Program-made: the position numbers and the translations under genes
Part shown: piece by piece, positions 42,037 through 50,671 of the stretch
Numbering within the stretch: position 1 is the first letter of the stretch
Layout of the letters: every line of letters begins with the position of its first letter
Notes under the pieces: model-generated
Told to the model about the DNA's origin: nothing
Database searches by the model: none
Seen by the model: only the letters and a program-made list of their open reading frames with translations
Assembly (NCBI GenBank): GCA_016191785.1
Contig: JACPVJ010000119.1
Location: 105,460-169,459 of the forward strand
Reading direction: 5' to 3'
DNA: 64,000 bases
From: Myxococcales bacterium
Lineage (GTDB): Bacteria > Myxococcota_A > Polyangia > Polyangiales > Polyangiaceae

Positions 42037-42405
42037 ATGCGCCGTCCGTTCGCCCGACTCGCTCCCGCCTCCGCAGTGCTGCTCGCGGCGCTGGCGTGCA
42101 AGAAGGCGCCCAAGGGGCCCGAGTACACTGCGGCCGAACGCTACGAGCGAACGGCCTGTGCCTGCGGCAGCTCGGCCTGCGTCCGCGAGGCCCAGCGAGT
42201 CTTCCACGAGGCGACGCGAGGGAAGCTCGGCGCCGATCCGGAGATCGGCCGGGTGCTGTCGCGGGCCGTGGGATGCGGTGCCCGCTTCGTGTCCGGCACG
42301 TGCGCCGGCCCGGGGCCGGCGGGGTGCACGCTGGGCTACTCGTGCCTGCCCGCGGTCGGCGTCCCGTCCGGCACCACCCCCGTGTACGCGTGCTGGAAGG
42401 ACTGA
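42037..42405 (+). CDS. Small Cys-rich lipoprotein
   Basis: A 122-residue lipoprotein. The ATG at 42037 gives RRPFARLAPASAVLLAALAC with lipid Cys at residue 21. The mature part is ~100 residues with about eight cysteines, including ACACGSSACVREA and a last CWKD. There are no catalytic motifs. An in-frame ATG 36 nt earlier would put a non-signal extension ahead of the charged N-terminus, so it is not used. It lies at the end of the 51-bp repeat array. Confidence 0.65.
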   Translation: MRRPFARLAPASAVLLAALACKKAPKGPEYTAAERYERTACACGSSACVREAQRVFHEATRGKLGADPEIGRVLSRAVGCGARFVSGTCAGPGPAGCTLGYSCLPAVGVPSGTTPVYACWKD

Positions 42406-42556
42406 GCTGCCGCCAGAGCACCGAGCTTTCGCGCGCCGCCGACCCGAGCTTCCACGGCGCCCGGTGTGCCGTGCAGGCCCTACGACAGCCTGACGCGGGG
42501 CCGAGTTCCCGAGAATCTTCGGCGGAACCCGCGGCGGGCCGGGGTGTCGCTCGGCC

Positions 42557-43279
42557 GTGGCCATTTCGCGCCTGCGGCTGCCGAGCGACCCCTCGATCCC
42601 GCTCGAGAGTGCATCCGATGACGACGAGTCGCGTCTTTCCGGCTACCGTGAACCCGCCTTTTGGTGGGACGTGTCGGACTCCGTCGAAGACAGTGAGCTC
42701 AAGTTCATCGAGCGCCTGAAGAGGCACGACGAGCGCGCGTTCAACGAGTTGGTCGAGACCTACGAGCAGCGGGTGTTTCGCCTGGTGTTCCGCATGCTCG
42801 GCCGGCGCGACGAAGCCGAGGACATGGCCCAAGAAGTCTTCGTGCAGGTGTTCAAAGCGATCTCGACGTTCCGTGGCGACAGCAAGCTCAGCACCTGGGT
42901 CTATCGAATTGCGGTCAACCTCTGCAAAAACCGGATCAAGTACCTGTCGCGGCGCCACGACGGCACGCAGCAAGAGCTCGAGCCCGTGGCCGAGCGCGCG
43001 CCGCTCAGCGAGGCCAAGGGCGTGACCTTCGGCGACGTGGCCCGGCCCGACCACATGGTGGAGGGCTTTCAGGTCGAGAAGCTGGTGCACGCCTGCATCA
43101 CCGAGCTCGACCCCGACTTCCGCGAGGTGCTGATCCTGGCCGACGTGGAAGACTTGTCCTACCAAGAGATCGCCCAGATCACGGGTCTGGCCGACGGCAC
43201 GGTGAAGAGCCGCATTCATCGCGCCCGCGCCATGCTCAAGGCCAAGGTGGAACGCGCCTTGGGGGAGAAGATTCGATGA
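42557..43279 (+). CDS. ECF (RpoE-type) RNA polymerase sigma factor
   Basis: A 240-residue group 4 sigma factor. Region 2 spans residues ~55-125 (FNELVETYEQRVFRLVFRMLG, then EDMAQEVFVQVFKAISTFRG and STWVYRIAVN). Region 4 spans ~170-230 (LDPDFREVLILADVEDLSYQEIAQITGLADGTVKSRIHRARAML). Linker and N-terminus are acidic. It starts with GTG 42557, giving a ~45-residue extension. The stop overlaps the next gene (ATGA), whose membrane product is a likely partner. Promoter targets are unknown. Confidence 0.92.
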   Translation: MAISRLRLPSDPSIPLESASDDDESRLSGYREPAFWWDVSDSVEDSELKFIERLKRHDERAFNELVETYEQRVFRLVFRMLGRRDEAEDMAQEVFVQVFKAISTFRGDSKLSTWVYRIAVNLCKNRIKYLSRRHDGTQQELEPVAERAPLSEAKGVTFGDVARPDHMVEGFQVEKLVHACITELDPDFREVLILADVEDLSYQEIAQITGLADGTVKSRIHRARAMLKAKVERALGEKIR

Positions 43280-43641
43280 GCGACACGCCGGACGACGAGA
43301 CAGCCCCCGAGAGCGGAATCGAGCTCGATCCGGCGGAAGAGTCCAAGATGCGCGAGCTGCTCAAGGGCGCGCTGAGCTCGAAGCGCGACGACGCACCACC
43401 CGACAGCGAGTTCTTGCGCGGCGTGCAGAAGCGACTGCGCGACCGCAGCGGGGGTAAGTTCTACGCCGACGGCTGGAGCACGGCGAAGCACCCGCCGACC
43501 TACACCTACCTCTGGACCAGCATCTTGATGCTGGCGATCGTGTTGGCGGTGTACGCGACCTTGACCTCGCTGGTGGGTGAAGCCGCCGAGGTCGAGAACC
43601 AGCCGGCGCCGGTGCAGATCGTGTTCCCCAAGTCGCGCTGA
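43276..43641 (+). CDS. Single-pass membrane protein, putative anti-sigma partner
   Basis: A 121-residue protein. The N-terminal ~75 residues are cytosolic, acidic and helical (EESKMRELLKGALS, SEFLRGVQKRLRDRS). One membrane helix spans ~77-100 (TSILMLAIVLAVYATLTSLV). A short periplasmic tail ends in VFPKSR. The ATGA overlap with the sigma gene suggests an anti-sigma role, but the zinc-binding HxxxCxxC motif of ZAS anti-sigmas is absent. It would represent a zinc-free or different type of partner. Confidence 0.7.
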   Translation: MSDTPDDETAPESGIELDPAEESKMRELLKGALSSKRDDAPPDSEFLRGVQKRLRDRSGGKFYADGWSTAKHPPTYTYLWTSILMLAIVLAVYATLTSLVGEAAEVENQPAPVQIVFPKSR

Positions 43642-43681
43642 GCGTCGTGCGCAATCGTTGCGTTTGACGCTGCGAAAATCG

Positions 43682-44521
43682 ATGACAGACTCGATGGCGA
43701 CGATGCGGCGAGTCGGGTTCGTGGTGTGTGTGCTCGCCGCTGCGGGTTGTGGTGAGCGCCCCCTCGAGCCGCGGGAGCCCACGCCGGGCGTGCCGCACTA
43801 CCAGGTGCAGTCCTACAACGTCGAGGCGGGCGATCACGACGACCCGTCTACGGTCGCGGCGGTGGGGCAGAACCACTCCGACGTGGTCTGCCTGCAAGAG
43901 ACGACACCCGAGTTCGAGGCGGTGCTCCGAGCGGAGTACGCCGACGAATATCCGTACCAGATCTACCAGCACAACGAGCCCGATCCCGGCGCCGCGGGCC
44001 TGGCGGTGCTGTCGAAGTACCCGGTCGCCGACAGCGGCTGGCACCCTGGGCCGAAGGGGTGGCACCCGGCCTGGCACGTGATCGTCGACACGCCCAGCGG
44101 CAAGCTGCAGATCTTGAACCTGCACCTGCGGTCGAAACACGACGGAAGCGGCAACGTGGTCAGCTCGTACCTCAGCGCGAACGACGACCACCTCTACGAG
44201 ATCGAGCTGTTCGTCGAGCAGTGCGACAACGGCCTGCCCACCCTGGTGCTCGGCGACTTCAACGAGGGCGTGGGGGGGGTCGCCATCGACTACCTGAAGG
44301 ACCGCGGGTTCGAAAACGCGCTGCCGCTCTATCGCCCAGGCCAATTCACCTGGCGCAGCAGCTCGGTGGCGAATCAGTTCACCCAGACCCTGGACCACGT
44401 GCTCTTCGACGCGGCGTTCGAGCCGCTGAACGCGTGGGTCAGCGACATCGGGGGCTCGGATCACCTGCCGGTCGTCGTCCACCTGGAGCAAGCGTTCGAC
44501 TGGGGCGCGGCGGCGCCCTGA
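43682..44521 (+). CDS. Endonuclease/exonuclease/phosphatase-family lipoprotein
   Basis: A ~280-residue lipoprotein with AP-endonuclease-like fold. Signal MRRVGFVVCVLAAAGC, lipobox AAGC; ATGs at 43682, 43694 and 43703 are all possible. Catalytic motifs in order: QSYNVEAGD, VCLQETTPEF (metal Glu), NLHLRSKHDG, LVLGDFNEG (D and N), and the terminal GGSDHLPVVV (D-H). All metal and catalytic residues are kept. This fold cleaves phosphodiesters in DNA, phospholipids or sugars; because it is on the surface, DNase or sphingomyelinase-like activity is plausible. Confidence 0.82.
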   Translation: MTDSMATMRRVGFVVCVLAAAGCGERPLEPREPTPGVPHYQVQSYNVEAGDHDDPSTVAAVGQNHSDVVCLQETTPEFEAVLRAEYADEYPYQIYQHNEPDPGAAGLAVLSKYPVADSGWHPGPKGWHPAWHVIVDTPSGKLQILNLHLRSKHDGSGNVVSSYLSANDDHLYEIELFVEQCDNGLPTLVLGDFNEGVGGVAIDYLKDRGFENALPLYRPGQFTWRSSSVANQFTQTLDHVLFDAAFEPLNAWVSDIGGSDHLPVVVHLEQAFDWGAAAP

Positions 44522-44528
44522 CACGCCC

Positions 44529-45083
44529 ATGCTGCGTTGGTTGGTCGGGCTCGTACTGGTCGGCTGTGGTCCCGTGTCGAGCTTCCGGCCTGCGTCGGGG
44601 CTGATGGCCGATCGCCGAATCGAGGCCGGCTTCGGGCTCGCGGAAGTGTCGGCGCGCCCCTACGTGACCGAAGACCCGGCCAGCGCGGGCCAGGCTTGGC
44701 TCAGCGGCGACGTGACGCGCGGCTTTGCGCTCACGGGCATCGCCGCCTTCGACGACGACGCCGCGGCGGGGGGGCTGGCGGCGCGCTTCACTCCCGTTCG
44801 CTTCGACCGTTTCGTGGCTGGGTTCGAGCAAGAGCTGGGGTACGCGTGGTTCGCGACCTCGACCCCGCTGGCGGTGCGGCTGTTCGACCAGACCTGGCTC
44901 TACTCTGCACCCCGGCTCGGGACCTGGGGCGCCGACATGTCGTTCATGGTCGGCCTTGGTGCCAGCGTTCGGCTGTACGACGGGCTGATGCTGCGGGCCG
45001 AGTGGCAGCGAAGCTGGCAAGATTTCAAGTACTACAATCGTCGTGACCACCGCGGGCTGGCGATTGCGCACCAGTTTCCGTGA
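44529..45083 (+). CDS. Hypothetical beta-rich lipoprotein
   Basis: A 184-residue lipoprotein: MLRWLVGLVLVGC with lipid Cys13. The mature part alternates short strands with aromatics (FVAGFEQELGYAWFAT, LYDGLMLRAEWQRSW). This pattern resembles a small barrel or sandwich such as outer-membrane-tethered porin-like proteins. It begins 7 bp after the EEP lipoprotein stop, so is likely co-transcribed. No family is recognised. Confidence 0.62.
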   Translation: MLRWLVGLVLVGCGPVSSFRPASGLMADRRIEAGFGLAEVSARPYVTEDPASAGQAWLSGDVTRGFALTGIAAFDDDAAAGGLAARFTPVRFDRFVAGFEQELGYAWFATSTPLAVRLFDQTWLYSAPRLGTWGADMSFMVGLGASVRLYDGLMLRAEWQRSWQDFKYYNRRDHRGLAIAHQFP

Positions 45084-45171
45084 GCCGAGCGCACACCTGA
45101 GGTCGCAGAGTCACGTCGCCGCGAGCGCGGCCGCCTCTTCCTCGCGCAGTTAGCGCTGGCATGCGCGCTGC

Positions 45172-45177
45172 TAGGCT
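45172..45177 (+). promoter_or_regulatory. Putative -10 box, leaderless promoter
   Basis: TAGGCT, 7 nt before the ATG at 45185. Confidence 0.4.
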
Positions 45178-45184
45178 GAGGGAC

Positions 45185-45979
45185 ATGCGAAAAGCCTTGC
45201 CCGCCGTTCTCGCGCTGCTGTGCGGCTGCACCACCCTCGGCCCGATGCCTGCGATCACGGGGCAGTCGGTCGTCCCGACGCCACGCCCCGGGGGCGAGGC
45301 GCAGGTCGCCGCGGTGCCCGGCTACTACCTGTCCGAATCGGTCCAGGAGCAGCCGCGTGGCGCTGCGATTCAGCAGGCCGCGGTCATGCTCGAGCCCGGT
45401 GAGCTGATCGGGCTGCCGGGCCTCTCGGTCGGAGGCCGCTTCGTCGGCGACGGCGACAACGGCGGCTTCCCCGAGCCGATGGTGCGCTATCGCGCGCACG
45501 TCGATCAGCAGAAGATGCTCGCGGTCGGCGGCGTGGTCTACGGAGGCTACGGTCACGGCTCGGTTTCGGGCGCGTCGTACGAAGCCACCCGCGGCGGCGC
45601 CGAAGCCGCCCTCGATCTGCGCGCCACACCCGAGAGCAAATGGGTCGAGGTCCACCTGTTCGGCAGTCTGGGCCTGATGGGCCTCGACGCCAACGGTGAC
45701 TATTGCCTCGACGCCGACGGGCGTTGGGGCGTCGACTGCGGCGACCCGCCGACGACCGTGACCCACGCCAAGGCCTCGGGCTTCTACCCGACGGCAGCGG
45801 GTGGCATCGCCCTCGATCTCGCGAGGCACCTGCACGGGATCTTGCACGGCGGGCGCGTCGCGCTGCACGGCGCGGTCGGGCGCATGCCCCATGTCGACGG
45901 CGCCGAGCAGAAGTCCGCCAAGACGTTCACCTCGGCGGGTCTGTCGGTCACCCTCGGCATGGGCGCAGCCGAGCCCTGA
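45185..45979 (+). CDS. Hypothetical beta-rich lipoprotein
   Basis: A 264-residue lipoprotein: KALPAVLALLCGC has the lipid Cys near residue 15. The mature sequence is Gly-rich with strand-like repeats and two cysteine-pairs around a GDYCLDADGRWGVDCGD loop near residue 178. It may form a barrel-like outer-membrane fold similar to the previous gene. It is followed 58 bp later by the histidine kinase, but nothing shows they work together. Confidence 0.62.
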   Translation: MRKALPAVLALLCGCTTLGPMPAITGQSVVPTPRPGGEAQVAAVPGYYLSESVQEQPRGAAIQQAAVMLEPGELIGLPGLSVGGRFVGDGDNGGFPEPMVRYRAHVDQQKMLAVGGVVYGGYGHGSVSGASYEATRGGAEAALDLRATPESKWVEVHLFGSLGLMGLDANGDYCLDADGRWGVDCGDPPTTVTHAKASGFYPTAAGGIALDLARHLHGILHGGRVALHGAVGRMPHVDGAEQKSAKTFTSAGLSVTLGMGAAEP

Positions 45980-46037
45980 GCCCGCGACTCCTCGCTCGAC
46001 CCGGCCCGCGTTGGCGCGTACCCTCGAAGCTCCCGGG

Positions 46038-48566
46038 ATGGAGGCATCACGTCGGCGCGAGGGGGGCGGCCGAGCCCGTTTCTTCTTGGCCCTAGCGGCC
46101 GCGCTGGCGCTCGCCCTTGCCATCGCGCAGCTGTTCATCGCACATGAGCGCGAGCGGCTCTTGGAGTCGTGGCGCCGCGAGGTGGACGCGACGGCGGCCC
46201 ATCGGTCCGAGGTGGCGCGCCTCTGGTTCTTCGAGCGGCGCGCTGACGCTCAGGTGCTGGCGCAGAGTCCCCTCACTCGCCGAGCGCTGGCCGTCGCCGC
46301 TACCGGCGAGCCCTCGTCGGCCCTCGAGCTCACCTCGGTGCTCGAGCAGTTCCGGGTTTCGTACGGCTACACCGAGGCGTACGTGCTCTCTGCGAGCTTG
46401 GGCGCCGTCGCGGGAGCCCCCGCCATCGTGCCGAACCCCAGCGTGCGCGCGCTGGCGCAGCGAACCCTGGAGAGTCAGCACGCGCAGGTGGTGGTGGTCG
46501 ACACCGGCGAGCACGTCGCGTTCTCTGCTCCGGTCTCGGGCGACGCGCCCGGAGTCGTCATCCTGGAGATGGATCCGCGCACCGATCTGCACCCCCGCCT
46601 CACGGGGCTCGAGACGACCAGCACTGGCGAGACGCTTCTGGTAGGGACCTTCAGCGGCGACCTGGTCTTCGCGTCACCCCGCCGCCACGGCAGCGACCCG
46701 ACCAGACCACTGCTCGTTCCGCCGCCACTCGAGGCGAATCTGGCGGCCGGCGTGGCGGTGACGGGCCAGAGTCGGGTGGGCGAGTTCGTCGACTATCGCA
46801 AGGCGCCGGTCCTGGCCGCGACTCGCGGTATCGGCGTTCCCGGGTGGGGCATCGTCAGCAAGATCGATCGCGCGGAAGCGCTGGCCCCGCTCGGGCGCTA
46901 CTCCCTCATCGCGGGCTCGCTCGCGGCGCTCGCGGTGCTTGCGATGGCCAGCCTCGGCGCTGCTGCCCGGATGCGCGCGCGCGCCCGGAGTCTCAGCGAA
47001 ACGCTCGAACGGCAGCGCGGTGAGCTCGCGCTGCGTCGCGTGGAAGAGCGCATCGAGCGGCTGGGACGCGCGCTCGACGAGTCGAACGAGGAAATCTACA
47101 TCCTGGACGCCAGCTCACTCGAGATCCTCGAGACCAACGCGCGCGCTCGCCGCGCCACGCTCTACGACGCCGGGCGCCTGGGCCAGCTCTCACTCGCGCG
47201 CGTTTCGCCGGCGACCGCCGAGGGCGAGATCGCCGAGCAACTGGCCGGGGTCTCGAGCGGGCTGCGCGATCTCGCGAGCTTCTCGACGGCCCATCGCCGT
47301 GCCGACGGAACGAGCTACCCCGTGGACGTTCGGGTGCACCGCGCCGAGATCGGCGAGCGGCCGGTGCTGGTGGTCTTGGCCGCGGACGCCACCGCGCGGC
47401 TCGAGCTCGAGGCGCAGCTGGTGCAGGCGCAGAAGATGGAGGCGGTGGGGCGGTTGGCGGGCGGCGTGGCCCACGACTTCAACAACCTGCTCACCCTGAT
47501 CTTGATGGCCAGCGAGTCGCTGAAGAGCAGCCTCGAGCCGGGCCAGGCCCGCGAGGACGCGGAAGAGATCGTCTCGGCGTCGAAGCGGGCCGCCGAGCTC
47601 ACGCGCCAGCTGCTGTCGTTCAGCCGCAAGCAAACGCTGCAGCCCGTGGTGCTCGACGCGAACGACGTCGTGCGCGGGATCCTGAAGTTGTTGCAGCGCC
47701 TGCTGCGCGCCGACGTCGAGCTCGCGCTCGATCTGGGCCCGGAACCAGCCTGGTTTCGCGCCGACCGGGCGCAGCTGGAGCAGGCACTGCTGAATCTCGC
47801 GGTGAACGCTCGCGACGCCATGCCCCACGGCGGCCGCCTGGTGGTCTCGGTCACTCGTCGCGACTCGGCCACGGCCCCCCCGGGCGCGGAGCTTCCTGCC
47901 GAGCGCTGCGTCGCGATCTGCGTGCACGACAACGGCGAGGGGATGGACGCCGAGACCATGGCCCACGTCTTCGAGCCGTTCTTTACCACCAAGCCTCGAG
48001 GCGCGGGCACCGGGCTGGGGCTGGCGATGGTCTACGGGTTCGTGAAGCAGAGCGGCGGAGCGGTTCACGTGACCAGCCGCGTGGGCGAGGGGACGTGCTT
48101 CGAGCTGCAGTTCCCCGCGTGCGGCGCCGCGGCACCCGCGCCCAGCGCGCGCCCTGCCACCCGGCCCGAGGGCGGCGCGACCGCGACGGTCTTGGTGGTG
48201 GACGACTCACCCGACGTACGCAACGTCGCGGCCCGCGTCCTCCGCGCCGAGGGCTTCGCCGTGCTCGTCGCACCCGACGGGCCCGAGGCCATCGAGCTCT
48301 TCGAGGCTCACACCGGGCGGATCGATCTCTTGCTCACCGACGTGGTGATGCCGAAGATGGGCGGGCGCGCGGTGGCCGACGCCTTGCGGCAGCGGGTGCC
48401 GGGGCTCCGCGTGCTGTTCATGTCGGGCTACAACGAGGACTCGATCTTGGCCGACAGCGTCGGCGAAGCCCGCGAAGCCTTCTTGCCCAAGCCCTTCACA
48501 CCGGGGCGACTGCTCGAGGTGGTCGGATCGGTGCTCGACGGGGACGCCGCCCGCGCACCGGGCTGA
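46038..48566 (+). CDS. Hybrid sensor histidine kinase
   Basis: An 842-residue membrane hybrid kinase. TM1 near residues 13-32, a ~250-residue periplasmic Cache-like sensor, TM2 near 293-312, then a PAS-like domain (~350-450). The kinase core has the phospho-acceptor His479 in GGVAHDFNNLL, the N box NLAVNARDAM, G1 DNGEGM, F and G2 GAGTGLGLAMVYG. A C-terminal receiver follows with LVVDDSPDV, phospho-acceptor D768 in LLTDVVMPKMGG, and Lys in PKPFTP. All key residues are intact. The ligand is unknown; output is probably passed by a phosphorelay. Confidence 0.92.
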   Translation: MEASRRREGGGRARFFLALAAALALALAIAQLFIAHERERLLESWRREVDATAAHRSEVARLWFFERRADAQVLAQSPLTRRALAVAATGEPSSALELTSVLEQFRVSYGYTEAYVLSASLGAVAGAPAIVPNPSVRALAQRTLESQHAQVVVVDTGEHVAFSAPVSGDAPGVVILEMDPRTDLHPRLTGLETTSTGETLLVGTFSGDLVFASPRRHGSDPTRPLLVPPPLEANLAAGVAVTGQSRVGEFVDYRKAPVLAATRGIGVPGWGIVSKIDRAEALAPLGRYSLIAGSLAALAVLAMASLGAAARMRARARSLSETLERQRGELALRRVEERIERLGRALDESNEEIYILDASSLEILETNARARRATLYDAGRLGQLSLARVSPATAEGEIAEQLAGVSSGLRDLASFSTAHRRADGTSYPVDVRVHRAEIGERPVLVVLAADATARLELEAQLVQAQKMEAVGRLAGGVAHDFNNLLTLILMASESLKSSLEPGQAREDAEEIVSASKRAAELTRQLLSFSRKQTLQPVVLDANDVVRGILKLLQRLLRADVELALDLGPEPAWFRADRAQLEQALLNLAVNARDAMPHGGRLVVSVTRRDSATAPPGAELPAERCVAICVHDNGEGMDAETMAHVFEPFFTTKPRGAGTGLGLAMVYGFVKQSGGAVHVTSRVGEGTCFELQFPACGAAAPAPSARPATRPEGGATATVLVVDDSPDVRNVAARVLRAEGFAVLVAPDGPEAIELFEAHTGRIDLLLTDVVMPKMGGRAVADALRQRVPGLRVLFMSGYNEDSILADSVGEAREAFLPKPFTPGRLLEVVGSVLDGDAARAPG

Positions 48567-49340
48567 TCACTCGATCCAGCGGGCCAGGATGCAGCTGATG
48601 TTGTCTGGACCGCCGTTCTCGTTGGCGGCCTCGATCAGCCGGTTGGTGGCCGAGGGCAGGTCCGGCGCGTTCACCACGATGTCGCAGATCTTCTCGTCCG
48701 TGACCGGGCCCGAGAGCCCGTCGGTGCAGAGCAGCATGGTGTCTCCGGCGCGTGGCGCCTCGAAGCGCGTGTCGACCTTGACCGTGTCCTTCATGCCCAG
48801 CGCCCGGACGATCACGTTCTTGTGGGGGAAGTTGGCGATCTCTTCCTCCGTCAGGCGCTTCATCTTCTTGTAGTCGTTGAGCAACGAGTGGTCTTCGGTC
48901 AGCTGCTCGATCTTGCCGTCGCGCACGCGGTACATGCGGCTGTCACCGACGTGCGCCAGGTACACGCCGTCTTCCACGGCGAACAGAGCGACCAGCGTCG
49001 TGCCCATGCCCCGCTGCTTGGCATTGCGCTGCGCCTGCTCGTAGATGCGCAGGTTGCAGAGCTTGATGCCGGTGACCAGGCGGTTCTCTTCGTAACCCTT
49101 GGTGCGGTCCATCTTGTAGGGCCACGTCCGCTCGGGATCGTCAGCCGTCGCCGCGAAGAACTCTTGCAGCGTGTCGACCGCCATCTTGGACGCGACCTCG
49201 CCCGAGGCGTGACCACCCATGCCGTCGGCGACGACGTACAGGCCGTACTCCGCAAATATGGCGAAGTTGTCTTCGTTGTGGTTGCGCTTCCGACCGACAT
49301 CGGTCTGGCCAGCAACCTCGATGCGCAGGGGCCGACTCAC
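48567..49340 (-). CDS. PP2C-family protein serine/threonine phosphatase
   Basis: A 257-residue stand-alone PP2C (PPM) phosphatase. Mn/Mg-binding motifs are present in order: RKRNHNEDNF, VVADGMGGHASGE, GMGTTLVALF, HVGDSRMYRV, LLCTDGLSGPV, and terminal GGPDNISCILARW. Such enzymes reverse eukaryote-like Ser/Thr kinase phosphorylation, abundant in myxobacteria. It starts with GTG 49340 and abuts the histidine-kinase stop tail-to-tail with no gap. No kinase gene is adjacent. Confidence 0.93.
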   Translation of the reverse strand: MSRPLRIEVAGQTDVGRKRNHNEDNFAIFAEYGLYVVADGMGGHASGEVASKMAVDTLQEFFAATADDPERTWPYKMDRTKGYEENRLVTGIKLCNLRIYEQAQRNAKQRGMGTTLVALFAVEDGVYLAHVGDSRMYRVRDGKIEQLTEDHSLLNDYKKMKRLTEEEIANFPHKNVIVRALGMKDTVKVDTRFEAPRAGDTMLLCTDGLSGPVTDEKICDIVVNAPDLPSATNRLIEAANENGGPDNISCILARWIE

Positions 49341-49469
49341 GGGTAATTCCGCGGAACGCTTGACGAGTTTCCGCCAAGTCCTTTTACCAGCCCGCCCCCT
49401 CGGAGCCTAGTGGGGGAAACGATACAGGGTGCGTTCTTGGAAAAGGTCGGTGTTTTGGCGATTCGGCCG

Positions 49470-50615
49470 TCACTCTTGGGGGGTCCGACGCAGGCCGGGG
49501 CGCCGCCGCGCGGGCCAACGCTTCAGTGGATCGACCTGCCGGAACCCCCCGCGGCCCGGCCCCCAGAGGCCGACCCGGACCGTCCGGAAGCGGGCGTGGC
49601 CGTAGACCAGAAGCTGAGCGGTGCGCCCCGATCCGCGGAGCGCGCTCGCCAGCGCGTCCGAGGTCGAGACCGGCACTCCGTCGACCGCGACGATGGTGTC
49701 TGCTCCGGGCCGCAGGCCGGCGGAAGCCAGCGGCGAGCGCGGGCCGACCCCGAGCACTCGCAGACCCTTCACAGCGCCGGCGTCGTGCGGCGCCACTCGC
49801 AACCCGAACGGTGGCGGCTGCTGCGGGCTGGGGCCTGCGACGCCGCGCAGGAACTCTTTGATGGCGGCGACCGGCGCTGCGAACCCACCCAGTGTGCAGG
49901 GCTTGTCCGTTGGCCCCGTGCACGCCTGCGCCAGGATCGCGACCGCGTCGCCCTTCTCGTCGATCACCGGTGAGCCGAGCTCGGTCGCCTTCGGCTTGCT
50001 CTCGAGCACGAGCGCGCGCTCGAGCAGAGCGCCGTCGCCGCCGACCAAGGTCGCCTCGGACTTGATCTTGATCGTCGCGTGGGCAGGCGCCTTTGCACCG
50101 GGCGAGAACGCGGTCAGCTTCGCGTCCTTTGCGGCCACGGCTCGCGACGCGCGCAAGCCCGGCTCGGTGCGAGCGGTGGCGGGCGCCACCAGCGCCAGAT
50201 CCCACGCGCGGTCGCTGTGCACCAACCGGACTGCCACCACGGTTCCGTCGGCGAACCGCGCGTCCACGTTGTTGCCGTGCCCCAAGACCGACAGTGCGGT
50301 CAGCACGCGGCCGTCTCCTGCCAGCACACTGCCCATGCCCAGGAGCTTGCCCGCTCGCTGGAGCACCACCACCTGACGCCGCGCGCGGTCCAGGGGGCTC
50401 TCGCCCGGTGCGGCCGAGTCGGGCGGTGCGCCCTTCGGTGCCGGCTCGTCGCTGGCCACGGCCGGCGGGTCCCACGGATTGATCGGCAGGTCTTGGCGCG
50501 AGGGCTCGGCACGCTGAAACGGAGACTGGGGCGTGGCCTGCGCGAGCGCGCTTCCCGCCATCGACACCAGCGCCCCACCGAGCCACGCCGCGACAACCAG
50601 AGGTCGAGCTTTCAC
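49470..50615 (-). CDS. Degenerate HtrA-like protein with PDZ domain
   Basis: A 381-residue exported protein. It starts at a GTG (50615) with a TATGCT box 7 nt upstream; signal LVVAAWLGGALVSMAGSALA. Residues ~75-265 follow the HtrA trypsin-like fold (GKLLGMGSVLAGDGRVLTALSV), and ~275-350 a PDZ domain (GLRVLGVGPRSPLASAGLRPGADTIVAVDGV). The catalytic His is replaced by Ser in VLTALSVL, and the Ser motif GNSGGP reads ELGSP. Only the Asp (WDLALV) is clear. It is probably a non-proteolytic binding protein. Confidence 0.75.
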   Translation of the reverse strand: MKARPLVVAAWLGGALVSMAGSALAQATPQSPFQRAEPSRQDLPINPWDPPAVASDEPAPKGAPPDSAAPGESPLDRARRQVVVLQRAGKLLGMGSVLAGDGRVLTALSVLGHGNNVDARFADGTVVAVRLVHSDRAWDLALVAPATARTEPGLRASRAVAAKDAKLTAFSPGAKAPAHATIKIKSEATLVGGDGALLERALVLESKPKATELGSPVIDEKGDAVAILAQACTGPTDKPCTLGGFAAPVAAIKEFLRGVAGPSPQQPPPFGLRVAPHDAGAVKGLRVLGVGPRSPLASAGLRPGADTIVAVDGVPVSTSDALASALRGSGRTAQLLVYGHARFRTVRVGLWGPGRGGFRQVDPLKRWPARRRPGLRRTPQE

Positions 50616-50622
50616 GGGTCCA

Positions 50623-50628
50623 AGCATA
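50623..50628 (-). promoter_or_regulatory. Putative -10 box, leaderless promoter
   Basis: TATGCT on the minus strand, 7 nt before the GTG at 50615. It supports that start over the ATG inside the box. Confidence 0.4.
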
Positions 50629-50671
50629 GCGCCGTTCCGAGCGCCTCCCAACCGTCGCAGGTTGGCGCGGG

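Noticed and set aside
41678..43219. Long open frames through the 51-bp repeats on both strands
   Set aside because: The repeat length is a multiple of three, so open frames follow from the array; translations differ in all frames and match nothing.
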